DNA from: Amborella trichopoda
Taxonomy: Eukaryota > Streptophyta > Magnoliopsida > Amborellales > Amborellaceae
Length of the DNA stretch: 64,000 nucleotides
Direction of reading: 5' to 3'
NCBI RefSeq assembly: GCF_000471905.2
Contig: NW_006494916.1
Span: 1,409,675-1,473,674 of the forward strand
Shown here: positions 21,815-31,749 of the stretch, one piece after another
How the letters are laid out: each line of letters begins with the position of its first letter
Numbering within the stretch: the first letter of the stretch is position 1
The notes under the pieces: model-generated
Databases searched by the model: none
Seen by the model: the letters and a program-made list of their open reading frames with translations, nothing else
Told to the model about the DNA's origin: nothing
Made by a program: the position numbers and the translations under genes

Positions 21815-22030
21815 TGATAAAGTCTCAGAATATCTGCAGATAACTCTCTGTATAATGATTTTTTATCAAATAATACAAGACCAGTATAAAAATACAGCCA
21901 GTTACAGTGATGGATAGTTACCTATCATATATATCACAGTTAGAGATAGACACCTATCACAAATATCAAACGCACCTAATCTTATCAAGAGATACATATT
22001 GATACAATAACTCAATACATAGAGAGACAT
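21815..22030 (-). repeat. LTR-like sequence, copy 2
   Basis: Second copy of the 18490-18780 segment, sharing AGTCTCAGAATATCTGCA, AACTCT(T/C)TGTATA, TTTTTATC, ACAAGACCAGTATAAA and repeated ACCTATC blocks. Probably a solo or partial LTR. Confidence 0.5.
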
Positions 22031-22305
22031 AAGATAGTATAGAAGTTAACAAGAAAAATGGCAAAAATATCAATTTAGTATGGTAATTCTCCTCTCAAAT
22101 TTCAAATTTTGCCATTTGAGTGTGAGATTTCATGACTAAATAATGAGGACATGGCAATAATGTTAGTATCTTTGGTTTGGAAAATGCTAGTTTGTATTTC
22201 AAGACTACTTGTAACTTAATTTTTCAAATTATTTTATGTAGGGAGAGAAAGGTTGGGGGTTTTTGTCGTATATTGAAACTAGAGCAACGAAAGAGCAATA
22301 TTTAT

Positions 22306-22383
22306 ATAGAAACTCTCCAGCCTTATATTGATGGAATAAAGGGGATAGAAACTCTCCAGCCTTATATTCATGGAATAAAGGGG
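22306..22383. repeat. 39-bp tandem duplication
   Basis: Two copies of ATAGAAACTCTCCAGCCTTA plus 19 bases, with one mismatch (TTGATGG versus TTCATGG). It lies in repeat R; the copy at 31 kb has a single unit. Confidence 0.9.
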
Positions 22384-22718
22384 AAAGTGTAACTGGCATA
22401 CGATGCGCAGCCGCACATGTACATGTGCGTAGTTGTTGGGGGTTGGGGTTGCACCCTCATAGAAGCGCCTTTATCCTATTCACAGGTGTGGGTGGGGCTC
22501 ACCGCTCCCTATCGTTTTTGGGCCACGACCTTGACTCATTTTCTTGCATATTGGATGGCATGCGTGCACTGTATTTTTAGCCGTTGGATCATGTGTCACA
22601 AAATACTGGTAGTGAATGACCAGTCTATGTTTGGGCTTTTGGCAGTTGTGAACATTAACCACCAATTAACAATCATATTACGTTGTTAACATCACAAGTA
22701 TTCACTTGAAAAGCCACA

Positions 22719-22729
22719 GTTACTCTATA
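22719..22729 (+). promoter_or_regulatory. candidate TATA box in repeat R
   Basis: CTATAAATAGGGG, a near-ideal plant TATA box, with an AC/CT-rich stretch about 30-60 bp downstream. No coding region follows; it probably drives, or once drove, a retroelement transcript. Confidence 0.4.
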
Positions 22730-23005
22730 AATAGGGGTTTGACTTTTTTTATTGCAACACAATTTTTTATGCCATTTTCTCACTCCTACTTATTTTCTCT
22801 CTCTAAAACCTCATACTTATTTTCTCACTCTAAATTGATGCTTATGTCCCTCTCTACGTTAAGCTAACTCTAGCGTTGAAGGCTCACCATTTTAGCATAT
22901 GAAATTGGCAAGATTATTTGTGACCTTCTGTTTTTAGGTATCCAGAGATCTGATTTGCTTTTGTTAGTCTATATGCCCATTGATTTTTGTCAGTAGGAAG
23001 GAAAT

Positions 23006-23686
23006 TGGAAAAATTATAAAAAAAACACCCTAAAATGGACTATCTATGCAATTTACTCCCACTCGAATCTTTTCTCTCATTTTTTTCCCAAAGCAATCTT
23101 TTCTTGCAAAAACCCCTCCACGGTAAAGAGTTTTTATTTTTTGGATGGAAATGCCTTTCCCGTGCAAACCAAATCAATTCGCGGGTTCCAAGTAACGTAC
23201 TGTCAGAGCACATCTTTGCACTACAGGAGCGCGTCTTTGCACTGCTGGAGCGTGTTCTCATAATACTGGAGCACTGTGGCTCAGACCTGCATTGCCAGAG
23301 CGTACATTCAGAATGCCAGAGCGCTTGTTTATACTGCTGAAGAGCGGTCCTCCATTGCCGAAGCGCTGTGGCTACAGAGACTTCATTGCCGGAGCGCGTC
23401 TTTGCACTACCGGAGCGAGTTCTCATAATGCCGGAGCGCTGCAGCTTAGACCTGCATTGCCGGAGCGCACATTCAGAATGCCGGAGCGTGTGTTTATACT
23501 GCCGGAGAGCGTGTGATAATAGGAGAGAGAAAGCCGTGTGAAAACAAACAAGGGTAGTTTAGTCTTATTTCATGCTACTTTTCGATTTGCAAAAAAAAAT
23601 TATTTGGGGAAAAAAGTGAGAGAAAAGATTGAGGTGAGGGTAAGTTGCATAGATACTCCATTTTAAGGTGTTTTTTATAATTTTCC
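23006..23686. mobile_element. 681-bp TIR element with internal CCGGAGCG array
   Basis: The ends are long inverted repeats of about 90-100 bp. The left reads TGGAAAAATTATAAAA, CACCCTAAAATGGA, CTATCTATGCAA, AATCTTTTCTCTCA and TTTTTTCCCAAA. The right end is the same text reversed and complemented, ending TTTTTTATAATTTTCC. Flanking 9-mers are GAAGGAAAT (22997-23005) and GAATGAAAT (23687-23695), matching at 8 of 9 positions, which suggests a Mutator-type insertion. The interior is a GC-rich short-unit array (separate entry). No transposase is encoded, so it is non-autonomous. A related element lies at about 42956-43410. Confidence 0.75.
23206..23515. repeat. GC-rich short-unit array (GCCGGAGCG) with 165-bp higher order
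   Basis: About fourteen occurrences of (G/C)(C/T)(C/T/A)GGAGCG, spaced roughly 18-27 bp, with spacers such as TCTTTGCACT, TTCTCATAAT, CCTGCATT, CATTCAGAAT and TTTATACT. The spacers recur in the same order: the block starting GGAGCGCGTCTTTGCACT at 23226 recurs at 23391, a 165-bp period. CpG and GC content are far above the neighbourhood. Open frames on both strands (23292-23516 and 23040-23426) arise from the array and are not taken as genes. Confidence 0.85.
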
Positions 23687-24079
23687 GAATGAAATATAGT
23701 CCTAATACAGTGCCCTTGCATAGCTAAAAATAAGAATGCCCTCTAATCCTTCTTCAATCGTTCTTTAAATCCTTCATACACAAAAGTTTAGCCCTCAGTT
23801 CACCCACAAATTTTCAACAATTAAATACTATATTTGGATGAAGCAATGGAAGCAACTACAATTTTCGTCAAAGTGATGAGTCAAAGTTTCACTCAACTTA
23901 ATTGATTTGATGTGAGAGAGAGAGAGAGAGTAAGTATTTGGAAATTAAGTCCACTTAAAATTAGCCTCTACTCAACCAAACATATGAGTTATAAATTATA
24001 GTAAGTAAACTCAAATCAAGCGATATTGAGTTAGAGGAATAATTTTCAGTGGGAACAATAATATATAACTTACCACCTC
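23687..24079. other. no recognised gene; (GA)8 microsatellite
   Basis: AT-rich spacer with a short GAGAGA run at about 23913-23932. Nothing else is recognised. Confidence 0.5.
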
Positions 24080-24454
24080 ATGGAAGGAATATCAAAAGAA
24101 AATGAAGCAGTTGATATTGAGTTAGTCGACCTTCAACAATTTCTTCATATAAAAAGAGAGAATACTGTGGGAAAGAAAGATGAAGCAATGAAATCTCAAT
24201 CCAAAGCTAATTTAGTGGAGCACAAGTCCAAGGCAATGGCTCAAAACACTAAAAGACATTACTTTCCCCATAACAAACAAGATGGTCCTAAGAATAATAA
24301 ATTTAAAAAGAAAAGAAACGAAAGGGAGTCTGCTTTGTTTGTAGAAAACCTATATTTTGCTCAAAGGAATACCAACACTGGAAAATGCCTCAAAAGCCTT
24401 AAAGTTAAGGTAAGTATGATCACCAAAGAGAAATTTACTGATTGTAATCACTAA
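24080..24454 (+). pseudogene. Copia gag C-terminal part
   Basis: 124-codon frame, Lys/Asn-rich (KNNKFKKKRNERES), as in the linker before the Copia zinc knuckle. The knuckle itself is readable only in the next frame, as CFVCRKPIFCSKE (about 24331-24370), where the family has C..C....H....C; the His is lost. One base shift separates the two frames. Confidence 0.6.
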
Positions 24455-24464
24455 AGTAAATATG

Positions 24465-24560
24465 AGAAAGTTGGTGGGTAGACATCGGCATTACCATTCA
24501 TATTTCAAACAATCGAAACCTCTTTAAGCATGAACTGATGAATGATGAAAACTTAGTTTA
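24465..24560 (+). pseudogene. Copia protease start
   Basis: WWVDIGITIHISNNRNLFK corresponds to the Copia protease active-site segment WWVDSGAT.H..N....F. Ser of the DSG triad is replaced by Ile, so it would be inactive. Confidence 0.6.
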
Positions 24561-24954
24561 GTTAAGAACTTAAGTCATTGCCAAGATTCTTGCTAAGGCC
24601 ATTAATATTGAAATAGACTGTAGACTTTATACTTATAAATAAAACATAGAAACTGGTGGATTTGGAGAGAAGCCATTAATAGTGAAATATACTTTATAAA
24701 TGTTAATAAAACGTAGCTGACCTACCACTAGTTTCTAAACTTATAGGTTGTAAATGAATATTTATAAATGATGATGGGCTATTTAATAACTACAAAAGGA
24801 TTCAAATGAATATAAGATATATACTATACAATTGTTTTTAGCAATAGTTTTAATAAATCATTTAGTTATTTACCAAATAAATGTAAAAACATCATTTCTA
24901 AATAGTACACCAAATGAAGAGATTTATATGGAATAATCCAACAGGTTTGTTATG

Positions 24955-25610
24955 TTGAACATGAAAAAAAAGTTTGTAAATTGGTTAAATCTCTTTATAG
25001 TATGAAGCAGACACCTAAACAATGGCATAAAAAATTTGATACTATATTGATATTAAATGGTTTTAAGAAGAATAAAGCAGACATTGCATGTCTATATATA
25101 GATGCTGATGAACAATTTAGGAGAAGCTAATATGATACTTGATATCAAAATCGTGACGGAAAAATGTGCTAGTTTTAACAAAATTTCACCATTTTGAAAA
25201 AATGCTTCATAAGTTTGTGCATAATGATTTTATAAGTCGGTCATTATAACCAATAGACACTCTTATAAACTTAAATAATAGCGAAGAGAGATGCATTTCT
25301 CAAATAGAATATGCAAAGATCATTAGTAGTTTAATGTATATTATGAGCAGTGCTAGTCGTGACGTTGCATATGCAGTGGGCGAACTTAGTAGACATACAA
25401 ATTGCCCCAGTAGTAATATCTTATAAATTAAAATATTTAAAAGGAACTACTGATTATCTTACACATTATGTGGGGTCATCCCGAGGGGTTAGAAGGATAG
25501 TGATGAAAATGAAATATAGAAGCTGCCCAATATTTACTAATAACATCTGGATGGCTATTTATATCAATGGGTGGAGCGCTATCATGGGGATCAGCGAACT
25601 TGCATTATGC
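24955..25610 (+). pseudogene. Copia RT C-terminus and RNase H start
   Basis: KKVCKLVKSLYSMKQ-like text (KFVNWLNLFIVSMKQTPKQW in one frame) and WHKKFDTILILNGFKKNKAD match the family segment '...LYGLKQAPRQWY.KFD..L...GF'. From 25300, EYAKIISSLMYIMSSASRDV then AYAVGELSRHTNCP matches 'Y...IGSLMYL...TRPDI.YAV..LSR'. ISYKLKYLKGTTDYLTHY follows, and AISWGSANL is the start of 'GGAISWKS..Q'. Stops and frame changes lie between blocks. Confidence 0.7.
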
Positions 25611-26027
25611 ACTAAGGGAACCCAAATTCATTGCTTAGGGTATGTTTGACCAAGGAAGATCTTGAATATTCAAGATTAAATAAAGGTAATGCTAGTTTTT
25701 CATATATTTGTGTTACACATTACCCTAATATATATTTTTATGGTATTTGTTTGATTGCGTTCCTATATTTCATAATTTTTACAAGTGCCTTCCAATATTT
25801 CATAATTTTTACAAGAGAAGTTAAGAAAAGCAATACACGTGTAGTTCTAGTGAGAGAAAATATGAAAAGATTATTGTCAGCACCAAGAACATATCATAGA
25901 GATATTAGAGTTAAGAGAGAGAGAGATAAGAAGAGACATGATCCAAGCATGGGCATTAGGCGCCACGTTGATGGCTCTTTCGCTCAACACAATTAAAGCC
26001 TTTGCTCGCACCCAACTTCCTCCTTGA

Positions 26028-26540
26028 TGTTGGAATTTATGGAAGTTTTGATTCGAATTTGTGGAAAAATAGCAAATAATAGTATAAATGATAAAGAAGA
26101 AGCAATATTTACTCAAAAAGGTTTCACTATTGCATTTAGAACAGTAAAAAAACATGAGTTACATAAAAGTAGTGTGGACCAAAGGACCACACTTACATTT
26201 GTAGCTTTTTGCAATAGTAGACATCTCTCGTTTTTTTGATGTTCTTTATGGTCATGCGAGAGTCTCATTATATAGTTGCTTTCACCACCATTTATTGCCG
26301 GTTTCGATTTATCCTAGAGGTCTTCTTTGCTTCATCACTGCCATTTTTCTAATGTTCTATACTTATACCTTTGTCCTACTTTTCTTATATGTTCAACGGG
26401 TTTAGTTAGAAGAGAGAGAAGGTAGAATGATGTGGAAAGAGAGAGTTCCACTGATAGTCGATAAGTGACATGACGATGTTGATGACGACCTCTATGATGA
26501 GGAATAAGTTTTATCATGAATGAAAGATTTTATTTTAACA
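26028..26540 (-). repeat. 3' LTR of the minus-strand Copia element
   Basis: Aligns along its whole length with the right LTR: shared blocks include GTGTGGA(C/T)(C/G)AAAGGACCACACTTACATTTG, GCAATAGTAGAC, TTCACCACCATTT, AATGTTCTATAC, TGTTCAACG(G/T)GTTTAGTTA and AAGTGACATGA(C/T)GATGTT. Confidence 0.8.
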
Positions 26541-26699
26541 TACCCTTAAGTTGTCATTCTTGTGATATTTTTGAACTGGATGAATTTTTCTGTATAAATT
26601 ATCTTCATATAGATGTTTGTTAGTTGGTCATTTATGTTGTGAATTTCGACTCTATTTTTCCTTTTCCTATCGGTTCTTTGATGAAATAATGTTGAATTC

Positions 26700-27300
26700 C
26701 TATGGGCTTCAGATGGCTGTGAAATACTGAATTTTTTGTCATTGCAATTAATGATATATTGTGGATAAATTTTACTTTTGCTGTAAATCTGATAAAATTC
26801 TTTTGAGCCAAACGGCTTCACATTTTGCATTTGTTGCTGAAATATATTCGATTTTTACTGAAGATAGAGCCACAATATTTTGCTTCCTTGATGAATACGA
26901 TATCACTTTTATACCTAGGCAGAATATATGGTCAGAAGTGGTTTCCAGTCATCAGTAGAACCTGCTCAATTACTATAAAAAAAATCTAAAAAAATTAGTA
27001 TTATTTTCAAAAGTATATTTGATATTGTGTTTCTTTGTTCCTTAGATATATCATAAAATCTTTTTTGTTGTTGCAAAATGCAGTTTGCTTGGTTCATTCA
27101 TGAACTTGGAACATATATTGACTGCAAACACAATGTTTGGCCTTGTGTTAGTCAAATAGATTAAGAAACCAACCAAGCTTCAATAAATCGATCCATCAAC
27201 TTTTTCTGCACCATCGTATTTTGAAAATTTTTCGTTCATTGCTATTGGATTATACACTAGATTGCAATTTAACATTCTGAAATTTTTCAAGAAATCGCCA
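26700..27300 (-). pseudogene. Copia RNase H and RT C-terminus (minus strand)
   Basis: Reading down the minus strand from about 27300: FISQEKYVGDFLKNF, YNPIAMNEKFSKYDGAEKVD, LVGFLIYLTNTRPNIVFAV and FMNEPSKLHFATTKKIL are RT C-terminal blocks. RNase H follows with STDDWK, LGSKVI-like text, SRKQNIVALSSVEAEYISAT-like text and KCEAVWLKRILSDLQ. The EAEY motif and DDWK are clear family signatures. Frame changes interrupt the reading several times. Confidence 0.7.
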
Positions 27301-28095
27301 ACATATTTTTCTTGAGAGATAAAAATTTCTTGGCCACCAAAATTTTTTTATCTTCTACGACTTCCTTGATAATTTTGAAATGTCCATCTTTCTTTATTTT
27401 CTTCAATACTTTTCTTTTAAAAAACTCCCTTTTGACTCAAAAGCTTGTTCTATATATTGCTACTCATTCTTTGCTCGTGTACTTCAAGAAACCCACTTAA
27501 TTCTTGTAATGAAAATTTAGATCTAATTTTTTTTATTCTTCTATGTCAACTACAACATAGTAAAACTTTACAGGCATGCTTCTCAAATTCCTTTGAACAA
27601 TTTTTTTATCAGGAATACCATCTCTATAACTTCTAATCTAATTTATTATTCCAACAACTCTAGAAAAGAAGGCCTGAACTGATTCACTATCTTTCATTGT
27701 CAAATTATCATATTCTGTCCATAAATTTTGGAGTTTGATAGATGTTACTTTTTTTTATCCTTGAAAATCATTTTTCAAAATATCCCATGATTTTTTTTAT
27801 TTCGAAGCAATTTTTATTTGAGGAAAGATATATTTACTTATAGCTTGCTAGATGAAAGAGAAGGTCTATTGCATCTCTCTTTTTATTTTCTTTATATTCA
27901 TTCTGTTTTGCCTACGACCACGTTTCAACAATAACAAACATATCTGGTGAGATAAAGATAATCTTCATTTGGAGACTCCATGAGTCTTAATCTTCTCCAT
28001 CTAAGATGGGAATTAGGTTTTTAGGTATAATTCATAACTGAGGTTGATGCTATAGGAAAAGTTCATTAAGGGGTCTTTTAAGAAAGCACAAACTA
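27301..28095 (-). pseudogene. Copia gag (UBN2) fused to RT end (minus strand)
   Basis: Minus-strand text includes KKSWDILKNDFQG, KVTSIKLQNLWTEYDNLTMK, DSESVQAFFSRVVGIIN, RSYRDGIPDKKIVQRNLRSM and VKFYYVVVDIEE. These form the body of the Copia gag UBN2 domain. It ends in GFLEVHEQRMSSNI-like text and within about 100 bases passes into RT sequence (ISQEKYVGDFLK). Everything from the zinc knuckle to the RT palm is therefore missing. Stops and frameshifts are present. Confidence 0.7.
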
Positions 28096-28096
28096 G

Positions 28097-28108
28097 GCTC
28101 TAATACCA
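28097..28108 (-). promoter_or_regulatory. primer-binding site of the minus-strand Copia element
   Basis: Minus strand reads CAACA|TT TGGTATTAGAGC. The 12-mer matches the initiator-Met tRNA site TGGTATCAGAGC at 11 positions and sits just inside the LTR terminus at 28111. Confidence 0.8.
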
Positions 28109-28110
28109 AA

Positions 28111-29004
28111 TGTTGAAATTTGTAGAAGTTTTTACTATAATATGTTGGGAAAATAGTAAAGAATTGTAGAAAGGATGCAGAAAAAGCAATATTTACTAAA
28201 AAAAAATCTACTATTATTGCATTTGGAATAGTAAAAGAACAGGAGTAACATATAAGTAGTGTGGATGAAAGGACCACACTTACATTTGCAGATTTTTGCA
28301 ATAGTAGACTTCGATTCTTTTCTTTTTTTTGATGTGCTTTGTGGTCACGAGAGAGCCTCCTTAGATAGTTGTTTTCACCACCATTTTACATTGGTTTAGA
28401 TTTATTTGAAAGGTCTTTTTTGCTTCATCACCGCCCTTTTTACAATGTTCTATACATGTCATTTTTTACTTTTCCTGCATCTTCAACGTGTTTAGTTAAG
28501 GAAAAAGTTTATATAAGGTTGCAACCTTAAAAAGTAGATTTATAGATGCATCTCAAAAATCCATCCCATAAAGTTATTTAAATATTGAAAAACTTTCTAA
28601 TTGATCATCTCGATATCGAGATGTATGAATACGAAAAAAAAATCTTGAGTTTCAAAAAAAGTACATTTTGCAACACCTTATCTAGACCATCTATTTTCAA
28701 GATTTTGTTATGTTTATAGATTTAGTTGATTTAAGTTATTTTTAAAGTTTAAAATTCTATAATTAAAAATAAAAATACATTTTAAAATAATCTTAAAAAA
28801 AATTTATACTAAAATATCGTATCATAATAAAATTTGGAGGCACGGGATTATTTAAGATTGCAACCTTTTAAAAAACACACCGTGTGGGTAAAAGAGAGCG
28901 AAGGTAGTTGAGTGATGTGGAGAGAGAGAGTTGTAATGAGGTTTGATAAGTGACATGATGATGTTTACGATGACGTCCTTGATGAGGTTGAACTTCTTTT
29001 AACA
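28111..29004 (-). repeat. 5' LTR of the minus-strand Copia element (interrupted)
   Basis: LTR sequence 28111-28498 and 28882-29004, split by a MITE. The break lies between TTTAGTTA and (A/G)AAGAGAG when compared with the left LTR. Confidence 0.8.
28499..28881 (+). mobile_element. Mutator-like MITE (GGTTGCAACC family) inside a Copia LTR
   Basis: Left end GGAAAAAGTTTATATAA then GGTTGCAACCTTA; right end AAGATTGCAACCTTTTAAAA then AACACACC. Internal order matches the copy at 2919: AAAAATCCAT, TGATCATCTCGATATCGAGA, CTATTTTCAAGATTTTG. The absence of this block from the sister LTR defines its limits. Flanking 9-mers (TTTAGTTAA / GTGTGGGTA or one base on) match only partly, so the duplication is weak here. 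Confidence 0.8.
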
Positions 29005-29985
29005 CCTTATTTACTAGGGTCTTCTTCATTGTGCGCTCTCTACTACAGTGTAGCACCTCTTCTTTTTCTTTCTCTAACATCTATTCCACTTTCTACTCTC
29101 TCTCGAAACTCTGTTTCTCATATCCACCATTCTCACTCTTGCACTAGGTTTTTTTTTTTTCTCTTTCTAATGCAATCCCCATATCTCTCTCTTCCATAAC
29201 CCACCATGAAATCTTTCTCTCTCTAACTTCTCTCCTCTGATTTGTCTATTTCTACTCATCTCTCTCCCTCTCTCTCTCCTCATGGAAGACCCAACCTCGG
29301 TTTTTTAGCACCTACCATTAAAACTCTATTGCACCACTTGTACTCTTCTTTTCTCTTGTTTTTCCTCTCAAGATATTCGTCTCTCTAGCCTTCCTCTTCG
29401 AAATCCTGGTTTTAGCACACAAATGGGGCTTTGTCATAGTTTCCTAAATTGAAAAATTTTGGGGCACTACAAAGAGGAGAAATTTGCACCATTTTTAGAG
29501 AGAGAAATACGTGGCTTATGAACTAAAACATTTTGGTTTTTTAAAAAAGGACAAATCTCTACAAGTTTTGAAGAGAGAGAGAGAGACAAGGTGGTTTTAG
29601 GACTTTTAGGGATAGGGTGTGGGGAGATGGGAGAGCAAGGGTGAGAGAGGAGTGGGTTCCTAGATTGGGAGGTGGAGGAGGGGGTTTTGTGAGTTTGCAT
29701 GAATGATGGTGAAGCAAAAGTACAAAAATAAATGAAGAATTGAATCCCGCAAAATTCAACTATCACTTGAATTTTGTGGGACTCAAATAATTGATGATTA
29801 TCTAGATTTTAAAGCGTATTGTTTTGTTAAATCAAACATGTTATAAGCCCTTTTATTATATTTTAATATCAAGATTACCTTAGTTTCTCCAATATCCAAA
29901 AATATCATGATATTGCGGGGTTGTGAAACATACGAAACTTTGCTTGTCAAGAAGTAGAATGGTTAAAAAAATTATTATATGTCCT
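29005..29985. other. no recognised gene; CT-rich stretch
   Basis: 29090-29360 is dominated by CTCTCT and TTTCTCTC runs; 29570-29700 is GA/GGTG-rich. Overlapping minus-strand frames here (29467-29766, 29559-29759) are Ser/Pro/Leu-rich by composition and show no domain. Confidence 0.45.
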
Positions 29986-30190
29986 ACCAATATAGCCAAA
30001 ACCAATAACCACGATCACAGTTCATTGTTGTAAGAGCATATACTAATGCATATAATTGTAAATCTACACATATTGCATGTAGATATAACTCCATAAAATT
30101 ATTAATAGGAGATGGAGTGATAAGTCTAAAATATGTAACGTCAAATCCTTTGACAAAAAGCCTTACAATGGATGACATTAATAAGATATT
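29986..30190 (+). pseudogene. Copia RNase H C-terminus (plus strand)
   Basis: AYTNAYNCKSTHIACRYNSIK followed by LLIGDGVISLKYVTS and NPLTKSL matches the end of Copia RNase H ('YNGKSRHIR.RHN.I...I..G.I...YV.S..N.ADPLTK'). It may be the missing end of the plus-strand Copia element that begins at 24080. Family residues between the blocks are lost. Confidence 0.65.
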
Positions 30191-30317
30191 AGAGAATGTT
30201 GTAAGTCTAGAATTTCAAATTGTAGGAAATTTTGGTTATTTTCTCAATATTTTTCTAGGGATTTTAAGTTGTCAATAATTGGAGGCAAGGTTTATATAGC
30301 TTCTTATTCCGTATCAA

Positions 30318-30330
30318 TTCAAGTGGGAGT
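30318..30330 (+). promoter_or_regulatory. candidate polypurine tract of a plus-strand Copia element
   Basis: TTCAAGTGGGAGTTTG resembles the frequent Copia boundary CAAGTGGGAGATTG, where the 3' LTR begins just after the tract. It lies 130 bp after the RNase H C-terminus, as expected. No LTR pair could be confirmed. Confidence 0.4.
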
Positions 30331-31049
30331 TTGATTCAATTATGATGTGTTCGTAGGGTTTAGATCCAGGTTTTTCTATGGTTTATATGTTGTTTTGGAC
30401 ATATCTTGACTAGATTGGGTATTTTGGCAAGATTCGGGTCGATTTCCTAAGGATTGTGGCCTATGGTATTGGTATACTAGGCTGCTTAATGTGCTACTAT
30501 GGTCCCAAAGGTTCAGGGTTACAAGTTCTTGGGATTTGCTTTAGCCCAATTTAAAATGGGGTGTCTACAAGATTGTTTATAAGTCAAAATAACTTAAATA
30601 TAGAGGCATTCTTGGTAGACACATTTATCTAAATGTGGAAGCGAGGTGGCTTCTTATGAGATGAAACTCGTCTCTCGAACACTTATGAAATCAAGATAAA
30701 AGTACAAGATTCGAAACATAATAACAACTAAAAGACACTAGTGATATATATTGTTTGTGAGTAGTACTATGGATAAGGAATATAGTTCAAAGTACCAGGC
30801 TATTGTAGAACTCAACAAACTTCATAATGCATACTCTAAGTGAAGGTTCAGATCGAAAGATATCTTTATGGTATATAAATAATATATTGTTTCCTGTGTT
30901 TTTTATATTATTTTGAAATACTAGAGAAAATATTCATATTTTTTGTTTGAAAAGTAGTAGTTTGTATCAATCGGGCTTGGGCTTCAGCGACCCGCTGATA
31001 TTCAGTGGCGTTATATCTCAAATTCATTGAACTACCAAAAATGATAAGT
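30331..31049. other. probable LTR-derived AT-rich DNA; no gene
   Basis: Follows the candidate polypurine tract. It has no domain and no second copy that I can see in the window, so an LTR identity is inference from position. Confidence 0.3.
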
Positions 31050-31448
31050 AATTTAGGCTTTTAATTATTATACACAGAAAGAGAAAGGTTGTAACTTTAG
31101 TCCCTTGAAAAGTAAAGTTAGGAAAGAGATGTATTTATATAAACTCAGAGCAGCATCTATATAAAATATCTCTCTACCCTTAAGTTGGTGGAACCAAGGG
31201 GAAAATGTAGTTCATGCGAGGAGCACACGAAGCATACGACACACATGTACACATGTAGGGACATGAGGACGCTTGAGGTGACTTTGGACTTTGCACACTT
31301 CCAAAGGCGCCCTTGGCTAGCATCGTGATGCAGACTCATTATGTTGTATATCGGGTGAGTAGTATGCACTACAATGGCTATATTTTTAGCCGTTGGATCG
31401 CGCTTGGACTATTGGACCAACAGTTATGGCAGGTTATTTTGTACCCAA
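31050..31448 (+). repeat. repeat R, copy 2, left part (split by LINE-A)
   Basis: Matches 22230-22600 in ordered blocks (see repeat R copy 1), including ACACATGTACACATGTA and TATTTTTAGCCGTTGGATC. It breaks off at GTACCCAA, where LINE-A begins, and resumes at 35004. Confidence 0.55.
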
Positions 31449-31749
31449 TTTTTTTTAATAGAAATTCAGAGCTTTATTGATCAAGAACCAAAAGAAATTA
31501 CAGAGTCTGAGACGATAGTCTCAATTAAAGAAGTACCTCATTTGTCAAGGAAGTCTGTTAAACCATTGACCTTACGGAAGACACGCAGAAGGAGAAAAGG
31601 AAAGGTCTAGACATATCCCAAATTTACAACAAATTGGACCGAAGTTCCCAATGTGGTTTTTACTCCATATTGCACCACTTATTGACATTCAGAGAATCAC
31701 CTTCCGCCACACAAAAGGATCCTAAATTCCTTGCCATGAAAAGTTTTAA

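Larger units (their letters stand above)
22165..22960 (+). repeat. LTR-like repeat R, copy 1 (uninterrupted)
   Basis: Shares an ordered series of blocks with 31050-31448 plus 35004-35175: TATTTATATA(G/A)AAACTC, GG(A/T)GGAA-type text, ACATGTACA(T/C)ATG, TATTTTTAGCCGTTGGATC, TTTCTCACTCCTA and GAAGGCT(C/T)(A/G)CCATTTTAGC. The other copy is split by a LINE, so this copy shows the uninterrupted form. It contains a TATA box (22719-22729) and resembles an LTR, but no paired LTR was found. Confidence 0.5.
24080..25660 (+). mobile_element. Ty1/Copia remnant, plus strand (gag, PR, RT end, RNase H start)
   Basis: Plus-strand Copia domains in normal order but heavily decayed: gag tail (24080-24440), protease start (24465-24560), the last part of RT (24955-25125), and the RT-RNase H junction with the start of RNase H (25300-25610). 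Integrase and most of RT are missing or unrecognisable. A matching plus-strand RNase H C-terminus lies at 29990-30190. The 4.3 kb between them contains the minus-strand Copia element, so one element may have been split. Confidence 0.7.
26028..29004 (-). mobile_element. Ty1/Copia element, minus strand, with large internal deletion
   Basis: Two LTRs (26028-26540 and 28111-29004) bound a short internal region that keeps gag, a fused RT end and RNase H, in minus-strand order. LTR termini are TGTTAAAA...CAACA on the minus strand. The left LTR is 513 bp. The right LTR is close to the same size once a 383-bp MITE (28499-28881) is removed. The 5-bp flanks are CCTTG (26022-26026) and CCTTA (29005-29009), an imperfect target duplication. 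Protease, integrase and most of RT are absent, so the copy is non-autonomous. Confidence 0.8.

Noticed and set aside
23206-23515. CRISPR-like array
   Set aside because: Regular unit and spacer spacing was considered, but spacers themselves repeat in order, the unit is only about 9 bp, and the DNA is plant nuclear.
23040-23516. Arg/Cys/Ser-rich frames on both strands over the CCGGAGCG array
   Set aside because: Repeat-derived; both strands stay open because of the periodic GC-rich unit, not because of coding.
29467-29766. 99- and 66-codon overlapping minus-strand frames
   Set aside because: Low-complexity Ser/Pro/Leu text from GA-rich DNA; no start context or domain.
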